Shown here: positions 35,381 to 47,135 of the stretch, piece after piece
Position numbering within the stretch: the first letter of the stretch is position 1
How the letters are laid out: every line of letters starts with the position of its first letter
From: Carnegiea gigantea
Taxonomy: Eukaryota; Streptophyta; Magnoliopsida; Caryophyllales; Cactaceae
Assembly: GCA_029747015.1 (NCBI GenBank)
Contig: JAKOGI010000104.1
Span: 62,001 to 126,000, forward strand
Direction: 5' to 3'
DNA: 64,000 bases
Position numbers and translations under genes: made by a program
Notes under the pieces: model-generated
The model's input: the letters and a program-made list of their open reading frames with translations, nothing else
Database searches by the model: none
Told to the model about the DNA's origin: nothing

Positions 35381-36904
35381 TTAAAAAAGAACTTATTTTT
35401 ATGCAGTAACTTTTTTATTTTTCTCTTTTCTCCTCTTTGTTTTTTATATTCTTTTAATTTTAATAAATATTAAGAACTTTTTTCTTTTTCATTATTTGGA
35501 AAATTAATTTATTGTGCATTAGAGGGAATAAAAGTTGATGAAATTGGAGGAAATATAAATTAGTATTACTTTTCACTCTTGTTAGTAATTTATTTTTTTT
35601 AAAAAAATTGCTTTTAGTATTTGTTTTTTTCCAAATAAAAAGGCTCTCTCACTTGAAATTCTCTTCAATCCTTTCCAGGGCTTTTTTCCCCAGGGCTTCC
35701 TTTCCTTCCAATCCTTGACTCTACATACGATTTCTTTGGTTTGCATTACAAATTTGTTAGCCACATATTTCGCATGTCAAGGTAAGGTGAATGATATGGA
35801 TCAACTTGTTGTGTTCAATCAATGACTTTGGAACAATAATGACACGGGTTTGGACGTAGAAGTGGACCTAAACAACACACTTGACAATAATACATTAGTT
35901 AAAAAAATTTATCCTTGATTGGACGATTAACAAGCACACAGCAAACAGAGTCATACAATAAGCCTGGAACCCTAACTACGGCTTAGCTATTTTTGAGTTG
36001 AGTGATAATGTGTTTCTTTTCAAATTCAAGGTGAATGGACCACATTAAGAGAGCACAAAATAGGTTTACCATGTTAATCATGGGCAATCATCTAGGTTCG
36101 AAAAAAAATGGTCCTCTAATTCATGCGTCAAAAGCGATCGACTTCAAAAATGTCATATTTTTAAGTATGTTGCTTTGGAGTCCCTCTGAACATGCACTGC
36201 AAAAACAATTGTGAGAAGATAGGGGCAAAAAAATCAAGTAATATTTCATGCAGATCATTTCACTTGTACGCTAAAATCGTTTGGTTGAACTCTCTATATG
36301 CTCATCCTAATTCATCCATTGTTTTTTGGTTTTATTCACGTTTTTTATTTTTTGATCCCAAGCTTCTTTTGATTTACGTTTAACTTGGTTTTTTCCTTTC
36401 TTCTCTTTTTTCATTTTTTTAATTCTTATGCTTTTATATGCTCTTCCTTCTATTGTGCTCATAATTTGTAGCAGGTTTGTCATTTTTAATACTTATATCT
36501 TTTTTTTAAATAAACATACGAATATACTTATCAAAACCTAACTATTCAAACTCAAGGTAAATTTTTTTATAATTTATTTAGGAGTAATTTGACATTCCTA
36601 ACTTGCTCTTTGATTTTTTAAGATTGCAAAATCAAAATCTAGATAAATTTATCTCATGATTTATTTTGAGCAGACATAGCACGTGTTACTCAATGCAATG
36701 CATATCAAAAGTTATCGTAAATGTAGACTAGTTCAATGGTGCCTTTTTAACATATAGACCATGCCCCTAAAACATAGTACATAGTACATACATATAAACT
36801 TCATATATAATGAAATATTATGATAATCAACATATGCCTCTTCTGAAGTAGTGTATAAATATTTTGTCAATGTGCTTTCCCATCGGCTATCGCAATAGAC
36901 CAAT
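35381..36904. other. AT-rich intergenic region
   Basis: No gene, element ends or conserved frame could be recognised. Confidence 0.5.
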
Positions 36905-37032
36905 TTCATTCAAACAACAGCAACAACTTGCAGTGTGGGTTCTGCTTTCATGAGATTTGGAGAAATTCAAATGTAGGTAGTCTTATCTCTACAAATATCT
37001 CTACACACATAGACTAAAAGAGCCACATAAAA
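36905..37032 (-). mobile_element. Au-SINE-like fragment, second copy
   Basis: On the plus strand the blocks CAACAGCAACAACTTGCAGTG, GGGTTCTGCTTTC, AAATGTAGGTAGTCTTATC and a degraded CCTCTC region are the complement of an Au SINE body and GTTG tail. They match the copy at 2250-2372 with more substitutions. The tRNA head is absent. Confidence 0.7.
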
Positions 37033-37429
37033 AAAAAAAGTAAGAAGACATATTAGAAGTTGAAATTCTTTTCATAGACGAAAGGTAATGTGTACATGAA
37101 ATACTAAAAATAAAAAAATATATATATGAGAACAATTTATGGTACCTTAAATAACAAGAGGTGAGATTGTAATATTCCAACCAAGATTAGACTACTACTA
37201 GCATTTGTGAGTGCAACAACAAAAGGTATACAAAATAATAGTCAATACAATATAACTACATTCCATACGCATTCAAAAGCCAAAGGAAGGACAATAACCA
37301 AGATATCTATGGTTTGGAACTTTAATCATATACTAGAAAAGACTCATATCTTGAATCATGTACAGATGTACTCCATAAGTCACAAATAATTCAAATCATG
37401 TTAATCACTTCATCCGAACTGTTGTTTGG

Positions 37430-39060
37430 TTGTCCTCGTCCTCTTATACATTCTGAAAGATTAATCATTTCATATCTCCTCGCAAGGGTATTCATACTCC
37501 TCCTCTTCACATGATAAACCATCTAAGTCTATCAATCTCTTATCTTATGCTCAATGGGTTTCACTCCTATTTTGTCTCTAATCACTTCATTTATAATCTG
37601 ATATCCAATCTCGCATGTCCACAGGCCCACCGAATCATTTTCATCTTTGCTACCTTCAACCTTTAGATTTGAGTCTTCTTGATTGGCTGACACTCTAAAC
37701 CATACAACAATGCTAATTTAATTGCCATGCAATAAACTTTGTCTTTTATTCCCTTGTTATCATACGACACCCCTGCAATCTTCTTCTAGTTTTGTCATCC
37801 CACTTTTATATGTTGGTTAATGTATTTGTCAATATCCTCTTTCTTCTAAATGATCTATCCCAGATATCTAAACTTCTCAACTCTTGGTATTGTCACACTA
37901 CCAATGGTGACTTCTTCTTCACCGCCTCCTTCCTTTCCACTAAGTCTAACTTTTAGGTACTTGATATGCTTAATTTAAAACCTCTACACTCTAGGGTATG
38001 TCTCCAACACTCCAATTTCTTGTTAACTTTATGCCTAGTCTTAGCGATAAGAACAATATTATCAATAAATAGTGCACACTATTATATTCCATCTTAAATC
38101 TCTTTCGTGAATCATCCATAACAATAGTGAAAAGTAACGGATTTAGAGCTAATCCTTGATGAAACCCAATGTCATAGGAAATTCATCTATGTTCTCTGCT
38201 AAAGTCTTAACACTTGTTTTTACTCCCCCTTACATATCCTTAATGACTTACATACATGCAACACGCACTTCTTTCTTTTTTAGGCACTTTCATAGCACCT
38301 CGCACGATACTCTATCGTAAACGTTCTCTAGGTATATGAACACGATATGGAGATTCTTTTTTTCTATCTGTATACAATTCCATTAGCCTTCTTATGAAAT
38401 GAATTACTTATGTAATCGATCTACCTTGCATACGACTATACTGATTCTCTGAAATTCATATTTCCTTCCTTAAACTCTTCTCAATCATCATTTCCCATAA
38501 CTTCAGAGTATGACTAAACAGTTTTATAACTCTGTAATTATTGTAATTCTAAACATCGCCCTTGTTTTTGCAGAGTTGGATAACTGATTCTCCATTTGTG
38601 AGGTATTTTGGTAGTCCTAAAAATAACATTTAATAGCTCAGTTAACCAAGTAAACCTCTTTTCGCCTAAACACTTTCAAATTTTCACATGGACATAGTCT
38701 AGGCCCACAGTCTTTCTAGTCTCCATCTTTCTTAAAGCCCTTTAACCTTCTCTTTGCTAATATGGTTGCAGAACCTGCAGTTTTGTTACCCCTCATGAAA
38801 CCCTTCCTCACAACTCTAGGCATTCTCAATCATCTGGTTATTAAAGTGCTTAAAAGTATTTTTGCAATATTTTCTTTATTTTTGTTTCCCTTACTAGGAC
38901 CTTAGTGTCTCCATCTTTGATGCACTATATGTTTCCCAAGTCTCTTGGTTGCTTTTCCCTAACCCTTGCTAAGTTAAAGACCTCCTTTTCACCTTATTTA
39001 GTATCAAATTTCTGATATAATCTTTCAGAGGCATTGTTCTTTTTTAGAATAACGACTTTC
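37430..39060 (-). mobile_element. RTE-type LINE, degenerate reverse transcriptase
   Basis: The minus strand reads, across shifting frames, the block order of plant RTE elements: NYRVIKLFSHTLKLWE, then SENQYSRMQGRS (family ENQFGFMPGRS), a YDRVSCEVL block, [32 protein letters not shown] (family LFADDIVL), [13 protein letters not shown], a GV-x-PIE-like end and others. Stops and frameshifts are frequent and the catalytic ADD is changed to IDN, so it is inactive. About 1.6 kb is retained, mainly RT thumb and C-terminal parts. The endonuclease was not recognised. Confidence 0.85.
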
Positions 39061-39189
39061 TGATATAACCAACTTCATTCATGTTGATTCTAAGTCCAAA
39101 CATTGTTTCTTTTTTTTTTTTTTTAAATTCCATTTAGAAAATTTATATAGCTATTTTTTTGCACATAAATGCCCCCTCACTATGAAATG

Positions 39190-40550
39190 CTAGCTTTGCT
39201 CCTTAGTGTGGACAGTTAGATTGATCTCAAGTATAAAGGACTTCCTAAATCTTGCTTCAATTATAGTAGATCTAGGCATGAAGAAAGGATTTGTGATAGC
39301 TCTATCAAGTATAATAATTTCTTTGGGGCACAGATGAGAGTGGGAAAAAAACTTATGAGTCATATGTGCATGTTCTAGGAGGACAAACTGGAGTGATTTG
39401 TTCAATGAAAAAGACAAATAATCCTTTGGTTGATATTACAATTCTGTTGTTCCCCAAGTGGGAGATCAGAACTTGGGTGAAAACTTATCAAAGATGCTGC
39501 TAGCCGTAGTCCTAAAAGGCTACTGGGAGATACAGGGCACGAGAATGTTGACCCTAAGGGAGTGACATAGCCTATTGAGCTAGCTACTGGAGTCAAAGAA
39601 GGCGTGTTGGATGACCTACATAGAGAGGTTTATGCTTAGAGATCCTCTCCTTTGGAACAGATTGAATTGGGGGGCCGAAAAATCTCAAGAAAAGTTGTTG
39701 ATGTTGATGAGTCTTTTGCTTGGTGCATAAGTCATTCCATCAACCAACCTTTACTCATCTTCGAATACTATTGTTGCTAGTCTTACAGCCGAGGAGGCAG
39801 ACCAAATCATATCCCCTGATGGGGTCATAAAAGATCTTTTCTTAGAACTGTTGGGGCTTAGCAACCCCCTAACAGTGGATGCCCTCTAATCCTGGCTTTG
39901 AAGGGATCACCTCAATATCATTTTCATCATCTAGACAATATTGGCTAGTAATAATCTCAAAAATACCAGAATAAGTGTGGCTTTTTAATGGTATATGCTT
40001 GCGTAGTAATGGATGGTTTTTTGGGGGGGGGGGGGAGGAGTTTGAAATTTGGGGTGATAACATTGAGTTAGATGTACTCTCAAATTGAAAAGACCATTAT
40101 ATTTTGACAGCAATTTTGGCTGGTAATAATGAGGCAATATGTTTTGACGTTTGTGGCAAGGATTTAAGATTGGACAGGCAAAATGGAGAAACGTAGGGTT
40201 GACAGCGAATGAAGGAGCTTCGAGATGCTTCCTCTCTTTATAATTGGCAACTTTAGTGAGATTTTGGTAGAAGGGAAAAAGGGGGGTATTTGGTCAAGGG
40301 TGAGCTATTTAAGGAGATTTGGGGAAAGCATGGAATGGAATAGATTGAAGGACTTGCCATGATGGAGACTTTTACGTGGCAAAGGGGTGAGACCAGGGAG
40401 ACAGTAGACCTTCTCATGGTAGATCATGCATGGTGCTCTATTTTTCCTGATGTGAAAATGAAGTCTTTCTCTAGGTATCGCATGTCATATTGCATCCTTG
40501 TGATTGAAAATAGAAATCCTAATTATAACACTCCCAATTTTCCTGAATAA
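39190..40550 (+). mobile_element. L1-type LINE remnant (ORF1 zinc knuckle and endonuclease end)
   Basis: At 39220-39300 the plus strand reads KYKGLPKSCFNYSRSRHEE, matching the plant L1 ORF1 motif YExLPxFCFxCGxxGH with lost cysteines. At 40350-40510 it reads METFTWQRGETRE followed by HAWCSIFPDV and YRMSYCILV. This matches the end of the L1 endonuclease (FTWxRG, W-x3-FPDV, SDHCPIL), with the catalytic SDH degraded. The stretch between shows many stops. A short G run lies at 40022-40035. Confidence 0.65.
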
Positions 40551-40992
40551 TAACAATTATTATTATCATCATCATCAAATATTTGACTCAGTATTGTAAT
40601 TATTGATTAGATATTTGGCTTGGCATGACCATGCAATGAACAAGGTATGTGCTGTGAGAATCATAGTTAATCCTTTAGAAAAATTTCATAGTTAAATGAT
40701 GCATCACCAACATTAAGAGGTAATAGGCTTGCGCTTAGCATTTACAAGGAGAAATCAAAAGGCTTAAACCTTGCATGATTCATTGCACTTAATTTATAAT
40801 AAAAACGAATACAGGAGGAAATTTCTAAGACTTTTGCATTCCAATGATCAAACCTTCATTTGAGCGCCCCTCTTTTTCACCCATAAATATCCTAGCCATC
40901 ATTCATCGACATTAACACAACCACTTGACGACCTTGTCTTCAGTCGGATCATAATTTAAGTCCCTAACCAAGAAATATAAGTCATCCCATAA

Positions 40993-41422
40993 CTGCAAAA
41001 CTGCAGCCGATTTTTGATGGAAAGTTTATCTATCAAAAATTTTGACGAAAATTTTAACCAAAAAGCTAGGATTTTGATGGTGCGTCAGTTATGCAGATCT
41101 TGATGTAATTTTTAATGAACTGTTTTGACGTAAACTTGATTCATGGGAAATTTTTACGGATATTTTCACAGAAAAGTGAGGATTTTGATTGGTACCATGA
41201 CGGACTGCCAATCCGTACCAAAACATGCTTCGTCATAAATTCTGATAGGTTGTCGGGCCGTCAAAATCAGTATGTCACTAATTTTGACAGGTTGGTCGAA
41301 AAGTCAATTTCAACCAACGACTTTTTGACGGCTATAAATTCCATCATAATGGTTCATTTTCCGTCATAATTGGCCCAAATTTTCATCAAAAAATCTATCA
41401 AAATTGATCTTTTTTTATAGTA
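40993..41422 (+). repeat. TGACGG-rich CACTA-like terminal repeat, copy 1
   Basis: This is a 430-bp segment with about 80% apparent identity to 42748-43186. It starts CTGCAAAACTGCAG and ends GATCTTTTTTTATAGTA. It is dense in GACGG/CCGTC motifs, such as TTTTGACGG, CCGTCAAAATCAG and GACGGCTATAAATTCC. The end resembles the inverse of a CACTA terminus (CACTACAAAAAA) with mutations. This copy is the more decayed of the two. Confidence 0.6.
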
Positions 41423-41514
41423 AATTACTACTACACCACACTCTTCATAACTTAGCAGACTAATTACATCACAAAAACACTCTTCATAACTGAGAGTTTC
41501 TTTGTTTTTTGGGT

Positions 41515-41620
41515 GTAGATGAGGTGCAAAAGCCGATGTAGGTGGGATTCAAACCAGGCCCTTGGCAACAACTTCGAAAGACGTTATCAACTCAAGTAGT
41601 TGGCACTCATAGTTTAATTT
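41515..41620 (-). mobile_element. tRNA-like SINE candidate
   Basis: The minus strand carries a B-box-like GGTTTGAATCCC (opposite 41548-41559). About 45 bases before it is a diverged A-box region containing ACTTGAGTTGATAA. It lies between the two CACTA-like repeats. No tRNA cloverleaf is evident and element ends are unclear. Confidence 0.4.
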
Positions 41621-42747
41621 ATTTTTAAAATAAGGTTACTGTCTTTAAACTAGAATGTAATTAGATTAACTATCTATTATTAGATTTATTGGTCTTGCAT
41701 AGGTCCAAGATATACAGCACAACATTTTAAACATTAAAATAATCCATTTATAGTATTAATTTTGTTAACTTGTAATTACTTCAAATTTCCGACGACGCTT
41801 ATATTAAGGTCTCGTGTCCATAGACTCGAGACATGCCATGAAAGAAAGCAGATAAGAGAACAACCTACACGCGAAGAAATTAAGGATTGTAATGCCTGTC
41901 AAAAACTAAAACCTTGTGCACGTAACTACTGCAACCACAAGCATCACATCAAATTGACAAGGATTCGAGGAAAACATATTGAATCAACGAACAAATCAAG
42001 GATTTAAGCACCAAATTGAAGATTAAAAAATATGTGGACATAGATATGTTACGCTCATTGAGATTTAACAACAATCTAGTTATAACTAATACTTGGACAT
42101 AAAAACTAACCTCACTAGATAATCTAAAAAATATAAAATTAAACTTAATTACTAAATGCTTAACACCATTTGTATAGATGCTCTGCACAATTAACATGAA
42201 TCAACATCTTATTCTTGAATCTCAACAAATTAGCCTTAAACGTTCAATACCATTAGACTAAAGTGCTAAACATTCTAATATTCAATGCACAAAATCGTTA
42301 ACCTCAATGTTCAAATACCCCAACCCTAAATGCTTAGCATCCTATATAACCTTAGTAGCCTGAATGATCAACACTATCATTTGCTCTAAGTTTGAATGCC
42401 CGATTTTGATAACTTAGAAACTTAACATCATATCTTGGTGCTCAAGAGTTTAACTTCCAAAACTCAATGCCAATTGCAACAATTTCTCAATAACAATTTG
42501 TTAATTAACACTCACAAAGCATTCACGCTTGAAACTCTTCTGCCTTTTCATTGCAATCCATCTTCCTATTTTTATGCTCTCTTCAACATGCATACTCGCA
42601 CAAAAAAAGAAACCCTCAAAAATCAATAAATTGAACACTATACAGATCCCCAAATGACCAAGAAATTCAACTAAAACAACAAAAACCATAACATAGTGCA
42701 ATCAAAATCAAATAGAAATTTAACGCAAGTCGAAATCGAAATATGAT

Positions 42748-43186
42748 CTGCAAAACTGCAGTTGATTTTTGACGGACTATTTCGACGGAAAGTTTATCCA
42801 TAAGAAATTTTGACGAAAATTTTGACCAAAAAGCAGGGGTTTTGACGGCGTCAATTATGCAAATCTTGATTTAATTCTTAATGAACTGTTTTGACAGAAA
42901 TTTGATATGTCAGAAATTTTTATTGATATTTTGGCACAAAAGTAAGGATTTTAACAGGTACTGTGATAGACTGTCAGTTCTTCAAAACATGGTTCGTCAC
43001 AAATTCTGATAGGTTGTCAAGCCGTCAAAATCAGACCGTCACTAATTTTGACGGGTCAGTCGAAAAGTCAATTTCAACCAACGATTTTTTGACGGCCATG
43101 AATTCCGTCACAATGATCATTGTCCATTAAAATCTACCTAAATTTTTGTCAAAAAATCTGTTAAAATTTGATCCTTTTTTGTAGTA
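42748..43186 (+). repeat. TGACGG-rich CACTA-like terminal repeat, copy 2
   Basis: This is the direct-orientation partner of 40993-41422, starting CTGCAAAACTGCAG and ending GATCCTTTTTTGTAGTA. The inverse of that end (TACTACAAAAAAGG) is one base from the canonical CACTACAA start. TTTTGACGG and GCCGTCAAAATC motifs recur through it. About 1.33 kb of AT-rich DNA separates the copies. I found no transposase frame there and no opposite-facing terminus. Confidence 0.6.
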
Positions 43187-43340
43187 ATATATCGATATAT
43201 AAATGAAGACAAAAATGAAAGCAAATTTGGAAAGAATGTCATTGATGAAAGGTTGTTTCTCAAAGAGAGAGGAACCAGCACGGAGGAAAGAGAGAGCTTG
43301 CATTTTCAAAAATCACGGAAAAATAAAAGACAGTCGGCAC

Positions 43341-43360
43341 AGAGAGAGAGAGAGAGAGAG
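43341..43360. repeat. (AG)10 microsatellite
   Basis: Ten uninterrupted AG units in intergenic DNA just after the second CACTA-like repeat. Confidence 0.92.
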
Positions 43361-43559
43361 CGCCCTGGTATTATAAATTAATGGGAAAAGGAATCTCCAA
43401 TTATAGCTGAAAGCAATGATGGGGTGGACTCAGAGTCTATGGACCCGAGCCTATTGTATAAATGTATTAATATCATTAAGTATATCATCTTCTCTCTTCT
43501 AATATAAATTATTTTCTAAAAATGATTAAAATTAGGACATGCTTTTTTCGATTTGTGAG

Positions 43560-43942
43560 AAGAGTTTATGGCTGACACATGCTGAAACATACTTAAACGT
43601 GCTGAAAAATGTTGAAACATGCTGATTGGTTGAAGAAAATATAAATAGGTATTTTCAATAAGTACTTAATAGTGCTACATTAGGTTGAATTATCTGAATT
43701 ACACTGAGTTATACTGAATTGTGCTGAAAGTTATTGAACTATACTGAAAGTTGTTGAATGCTAATGATAAGTACTCATAATAAGTTGAAAAGAACAATCC
43801 TTATCAAGAATATATCTCGGACAATTTGTTGAATTATGCTGAATGATGCTGAATTATGTTGAAAGTTGTTGAATTCTGCAGAAAGTTGTTGAATGATGAT
43901 GATAAATGCTTATGAAAAGTTGAAAAGAACAAGCCTTTATCA
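43560..43942. repeat. Degenerate TGCTGAA/GTTGAA repeat array
   Basis: Many variants of TGCTGAA(A)CA and GTTGAATTATGCTGAA follow one another. A larger unit of about 93 bp is duplicated (43714-43808 and 43850-43942), each copy ending in AAGTTGAAAAGAACAA and CTTTATCA or CCTTATCA. No open frame is present. It may be a MITE interior or a decayed minisatellite. Confidence 0.65.
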
Positions 43943-45078
43943 GGAAGTAGGCACTTCTGGAGGAAATGTCATGCGTCATCATCTCCTCTCTCATCACAAC
44001 CATATACCACACTCCCCCTACCTGCTAACCATTTAGGCAAACACCACCATGGAAATAAACTTTCTAACCTCACAGCATCACCCTGGATAGTATCTTCATA
44101 ATATTATTTGTGTTCTACTCTTACCTTGGAAATCGCTAAAAAGCTTAAAATTAGAGATTCACTAAAGATTAATAGCGATATATGGTTAGAGGGTTTATAT
44201 CCACATTCTTAAGTACGTAATTAAAATCGTTATTGCCCACATAATCATTTTTTCTTCGATAATCTAATATTCTATGCGTCAACAAGTAAGAAATAAAGTG
44301 CCCAAGAAATGCCTAACAAGTAATAACCAAACATAAAAGCATAAACATTAGTATAATAGAGCTATCTTATCTAGATGGATTTTGATGGACATTAATTGTT
44401 GTCATTGCGTGGTACGATGTACTCAACTGATTAGTACTACCCATTAACACATTTGCTGACTGTCAATGGTGAATTTCAGGCCAAGTAGCCCCGATTACCT
44501 CATACACTCAAAGAGAATTGGGTGTAGACAATGCAAGTAACCTATCATTAGAAGCTTTATGAGAGTTTCCAAAAATAGTTAATTTCATGACATATCCCAT
44601 TTGATAGCCATGTATTTTTATGAATCCAACTAGAACACAATGTGGAAATAAATATATGTTCTATGAGGTTGAATTGATGAATATTATTACCGAGACTCAT
44701 GTTTATTTCCACACTATATCTTAAACAAGTTTTTCAATAATATGGGAGTATTGGATGAAATATCTCTTAAATGCCTGTGTGTTCGAGATAATGACTCAAA
44801 TGACATATTGGATGATAATTATCATTATAATGAGTGTCATTAACTATTGTGATTAGATATTATGGACATAATTCGTGTCAACATAAAATAATAAAAAGAA
44901 TAGATAAACAGAAACCAGCTAAATGTTACTTATGTCAAATGCCAAATCTTTTGCTTTTTGATCATTGAAAAAAGCACTTGTGTGTCATAACATAATATAC
45001 TGCCAACTTTGTCCCCTTTTTATCAACCATGAAGTTAAATTAAGCAAGTATAGCCAATGCAAGGGATTGCGAGAAAGT
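43943..45078. other. Intergenic, nothing recognised
   Basis: AT-rich sequence without gene or element signatures. Confidence 0.5.
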
Positions 45079-45555
45079 CTTAGAGGTATATTTTATCCAT
45101 TTTGGCTATAAGCAATTGGAATGGGAAATGTGGCAAAAGGATCTAAAAGCAGAAACAATAGTTGGCTTGCGAGGAGGAAAAGGAGGAGAGAGAGTGTGGC
45201 GAGGTGAGGGATGACCTGCAGCAACAAACTCACGCCTCACGCCTCACGAGGAGCCTCGGAGTCCCGAGCTCCCTCGTGAGGTTTATTTTGTTTTTTTAAA
45301 ATATTTTTTTATTAGTTTTTCTGTTTTTTAATTCTAAAAATAGAGTTGTGTATTATGGAGTAGATTTACAGGCATTATTTTATGGTTAGATGTAGGGTTT
45401 ATAGGTATTATTTTATTTGGTGAGGCAAAGTGGTGAGCCTTTTACTGGAGAGAGTGAGGATTGTGAGGTAAAAAATTAGAGAAAGGATTGACATGACAGT
45501 GATAGACCTCCACCGGTGAGCCAAAAAATTGGCTCACCATTGAATTTGCTCTAAG
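45079..45555. mobile_element. MITE-like element with CTTAGAG ends
   Basis: The segment begins CTTAGAG and ends CTCTAAG. Its right end, inverted, reads CTTAGAGCAAATTCAATGGTGAGCC, the style of plant MITEs that start GAGCATnTCCAATGG. It contains an unusually GC-rich core, CTCACGCCTCACGCCTCACGAGG, facing CCCTCGTGAGG, which would form a hairpin. No target duplication could be confirmed and no protein frame is present. Confidence 0.5.
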
Positions 45556-45916
45556 TATGTTTCCTCGGGTAAACCATTCAATCTCTAAAGAATTCAATGA
45601 AAACAACCTGATCTAACCGCCTCCTTTCTATGCTCTTTTATCAACCACACATCATCCAAATTCGTGTTAAGCACAAGTTTTTCATCAAAGCTCTAACACC
45701 AATGATCCTTCACATTCATAAGGGCTAAGACTCTCCCTCCCAATGTGTTCACATACATCAAAGCATCTTGTCATGTATTATTTTGCAAGAAATTCTTAAC
45801 TCAGTGTCCAACAATTCAGCTTTCAATGAAGACTATAAATGTTACTGATGATCATTGGTTTCATAGTGACAAAATACATCCTCTTATATAAGCTCTAATC
45901 CATATTTAACCACTGA

Positions 45917-46522
45917 TAGAGGTGGAAATGGGGTGGGTACGGGGTGAATTTAACCATACCATCACCCATATCCATTTTCAAAATTAATACCCATATCCAT
46001 ATCCATTGGGTGTTATAAAGCTATAACCATACTTATACCGACTGGGTAGTGAGTATGCGGGTTTTATTCAGTACATATAGATAAAAAATAACTAAATCCA
46101 TTTTATATCCACATTCAATATCAAGTAGCCAACATGTCACAACAAGGCCAGGCTTCCAACAACATGCCATGCAACACTAGATACACCTAAAAGCTTCCAA
46201 ATCCAATAACAAATTAGCATTGACAGTTAACCCACTAATGTCTTCCATACAATACAACTCAAAGGAACTTGCAAAATGTCTAAGTCCAAGCAACAAACTA
46301 AAACTTTAAAAAAATGGATACGGGTCTTAGATAAGACGAGTACAGGGCATGCATTGATATCGGCGGCATGGGGTGGGTGAGACCCATACACATAGCTATT
46401 TTAGCAATACACTTATTTTAGCAATACACTTCTCATACCCATTTTTTCTTCCCATTTTCAATGCTCATACCAATACTCACCAGGGCGGGTTTTAAGTGGG
46501 TATGAGTTTTTTGTTAGCTCTA
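45917..46522 (-). mobile_element. hAT-type non-autonomous element, copy 2 (606 bp)
   Basis: The ends are TAGAGGTGGAAA and TTAGCTCTA, degraded inverted repeats. A perfect 8-bp target duplication ACCACTGA lies at 45909-45916 and 46523-46530. Subterminal motifs (GGGTGGGTACGGGG, CCCATATCCATTT, GCGGGTTTTATTC, AAGTAGCCAACATG) match the copy at 15459-16063 read in reverse. Length differs by one base. It is more diverged at the tips than copy 1. Confidence 0.88.
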
Positions 46523-46530
46523 ACCACTGA

Positions 46531-47135
46531 CCAACAAATGTTGTCCACCCTATATACTTGGAATAATTGTAATATATTTGAACTTGTTGAGAATGGAAGC
46601 TTAATATAAAGTTAACATACACTGTGACAGCTTCACCCCTCTCTAGTCTTGAATAGTTATTGATAACCACTTTAAGGATTGATGATTAGCTCCGATTACC
46701 ACAAGCCTTTTAGGAAAAACTTCACAGTCACGACTACTCCACAATAAGTATGTTTAACTATAGAGTTCTTAAAAGTGAGCTCCCGAAAAGGAAGGTGCAG
46801 CTTTGGTGATATAAATGACCATATCAAATTCTTTAATCCACACTTGGAATATTACGCACACATATATGAACACATACACACTATAAGAGCATTAACAAAA
46901 CGAAATTATGAAAACCTATCCATATTTAGGGGGAAAACCACAACCTAATAGCAATTGGTCCATCCACTAAAACGAGAAAATTTATGTTATAACTGGGTAT
47001 ACTCATGCCTCTCACTCTTATCTTGTTGATGTGTGACTTATCCCATCCTTACCAATCTATCTCCCATGTACTCATATGCTTCCACTACATGGGGTTTGGG
47101 GTGTCCGAGATACATGCTACTAGGTTAGATGAATA
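46531..47135. other. Intergenic, nothing recognised
   Basis: No gene or element signature was seen. Confidence 0.5.

Noticed and set aside
41762..42007. 81-aa frame with scattered Cys and His, zinc-finger-like
   Set aside because: Cysteine spacing fits no known finger, and it lies in AT-rich repeat-flanked DNA.
40993..43186. The two direct 430-bp repeats as LTRs of a small retrotransposon
   Set aside because: They lack TG...CA ends, no primer-binding site follows the first, no purine tract precedes the second, and their ends look CACTA-like.
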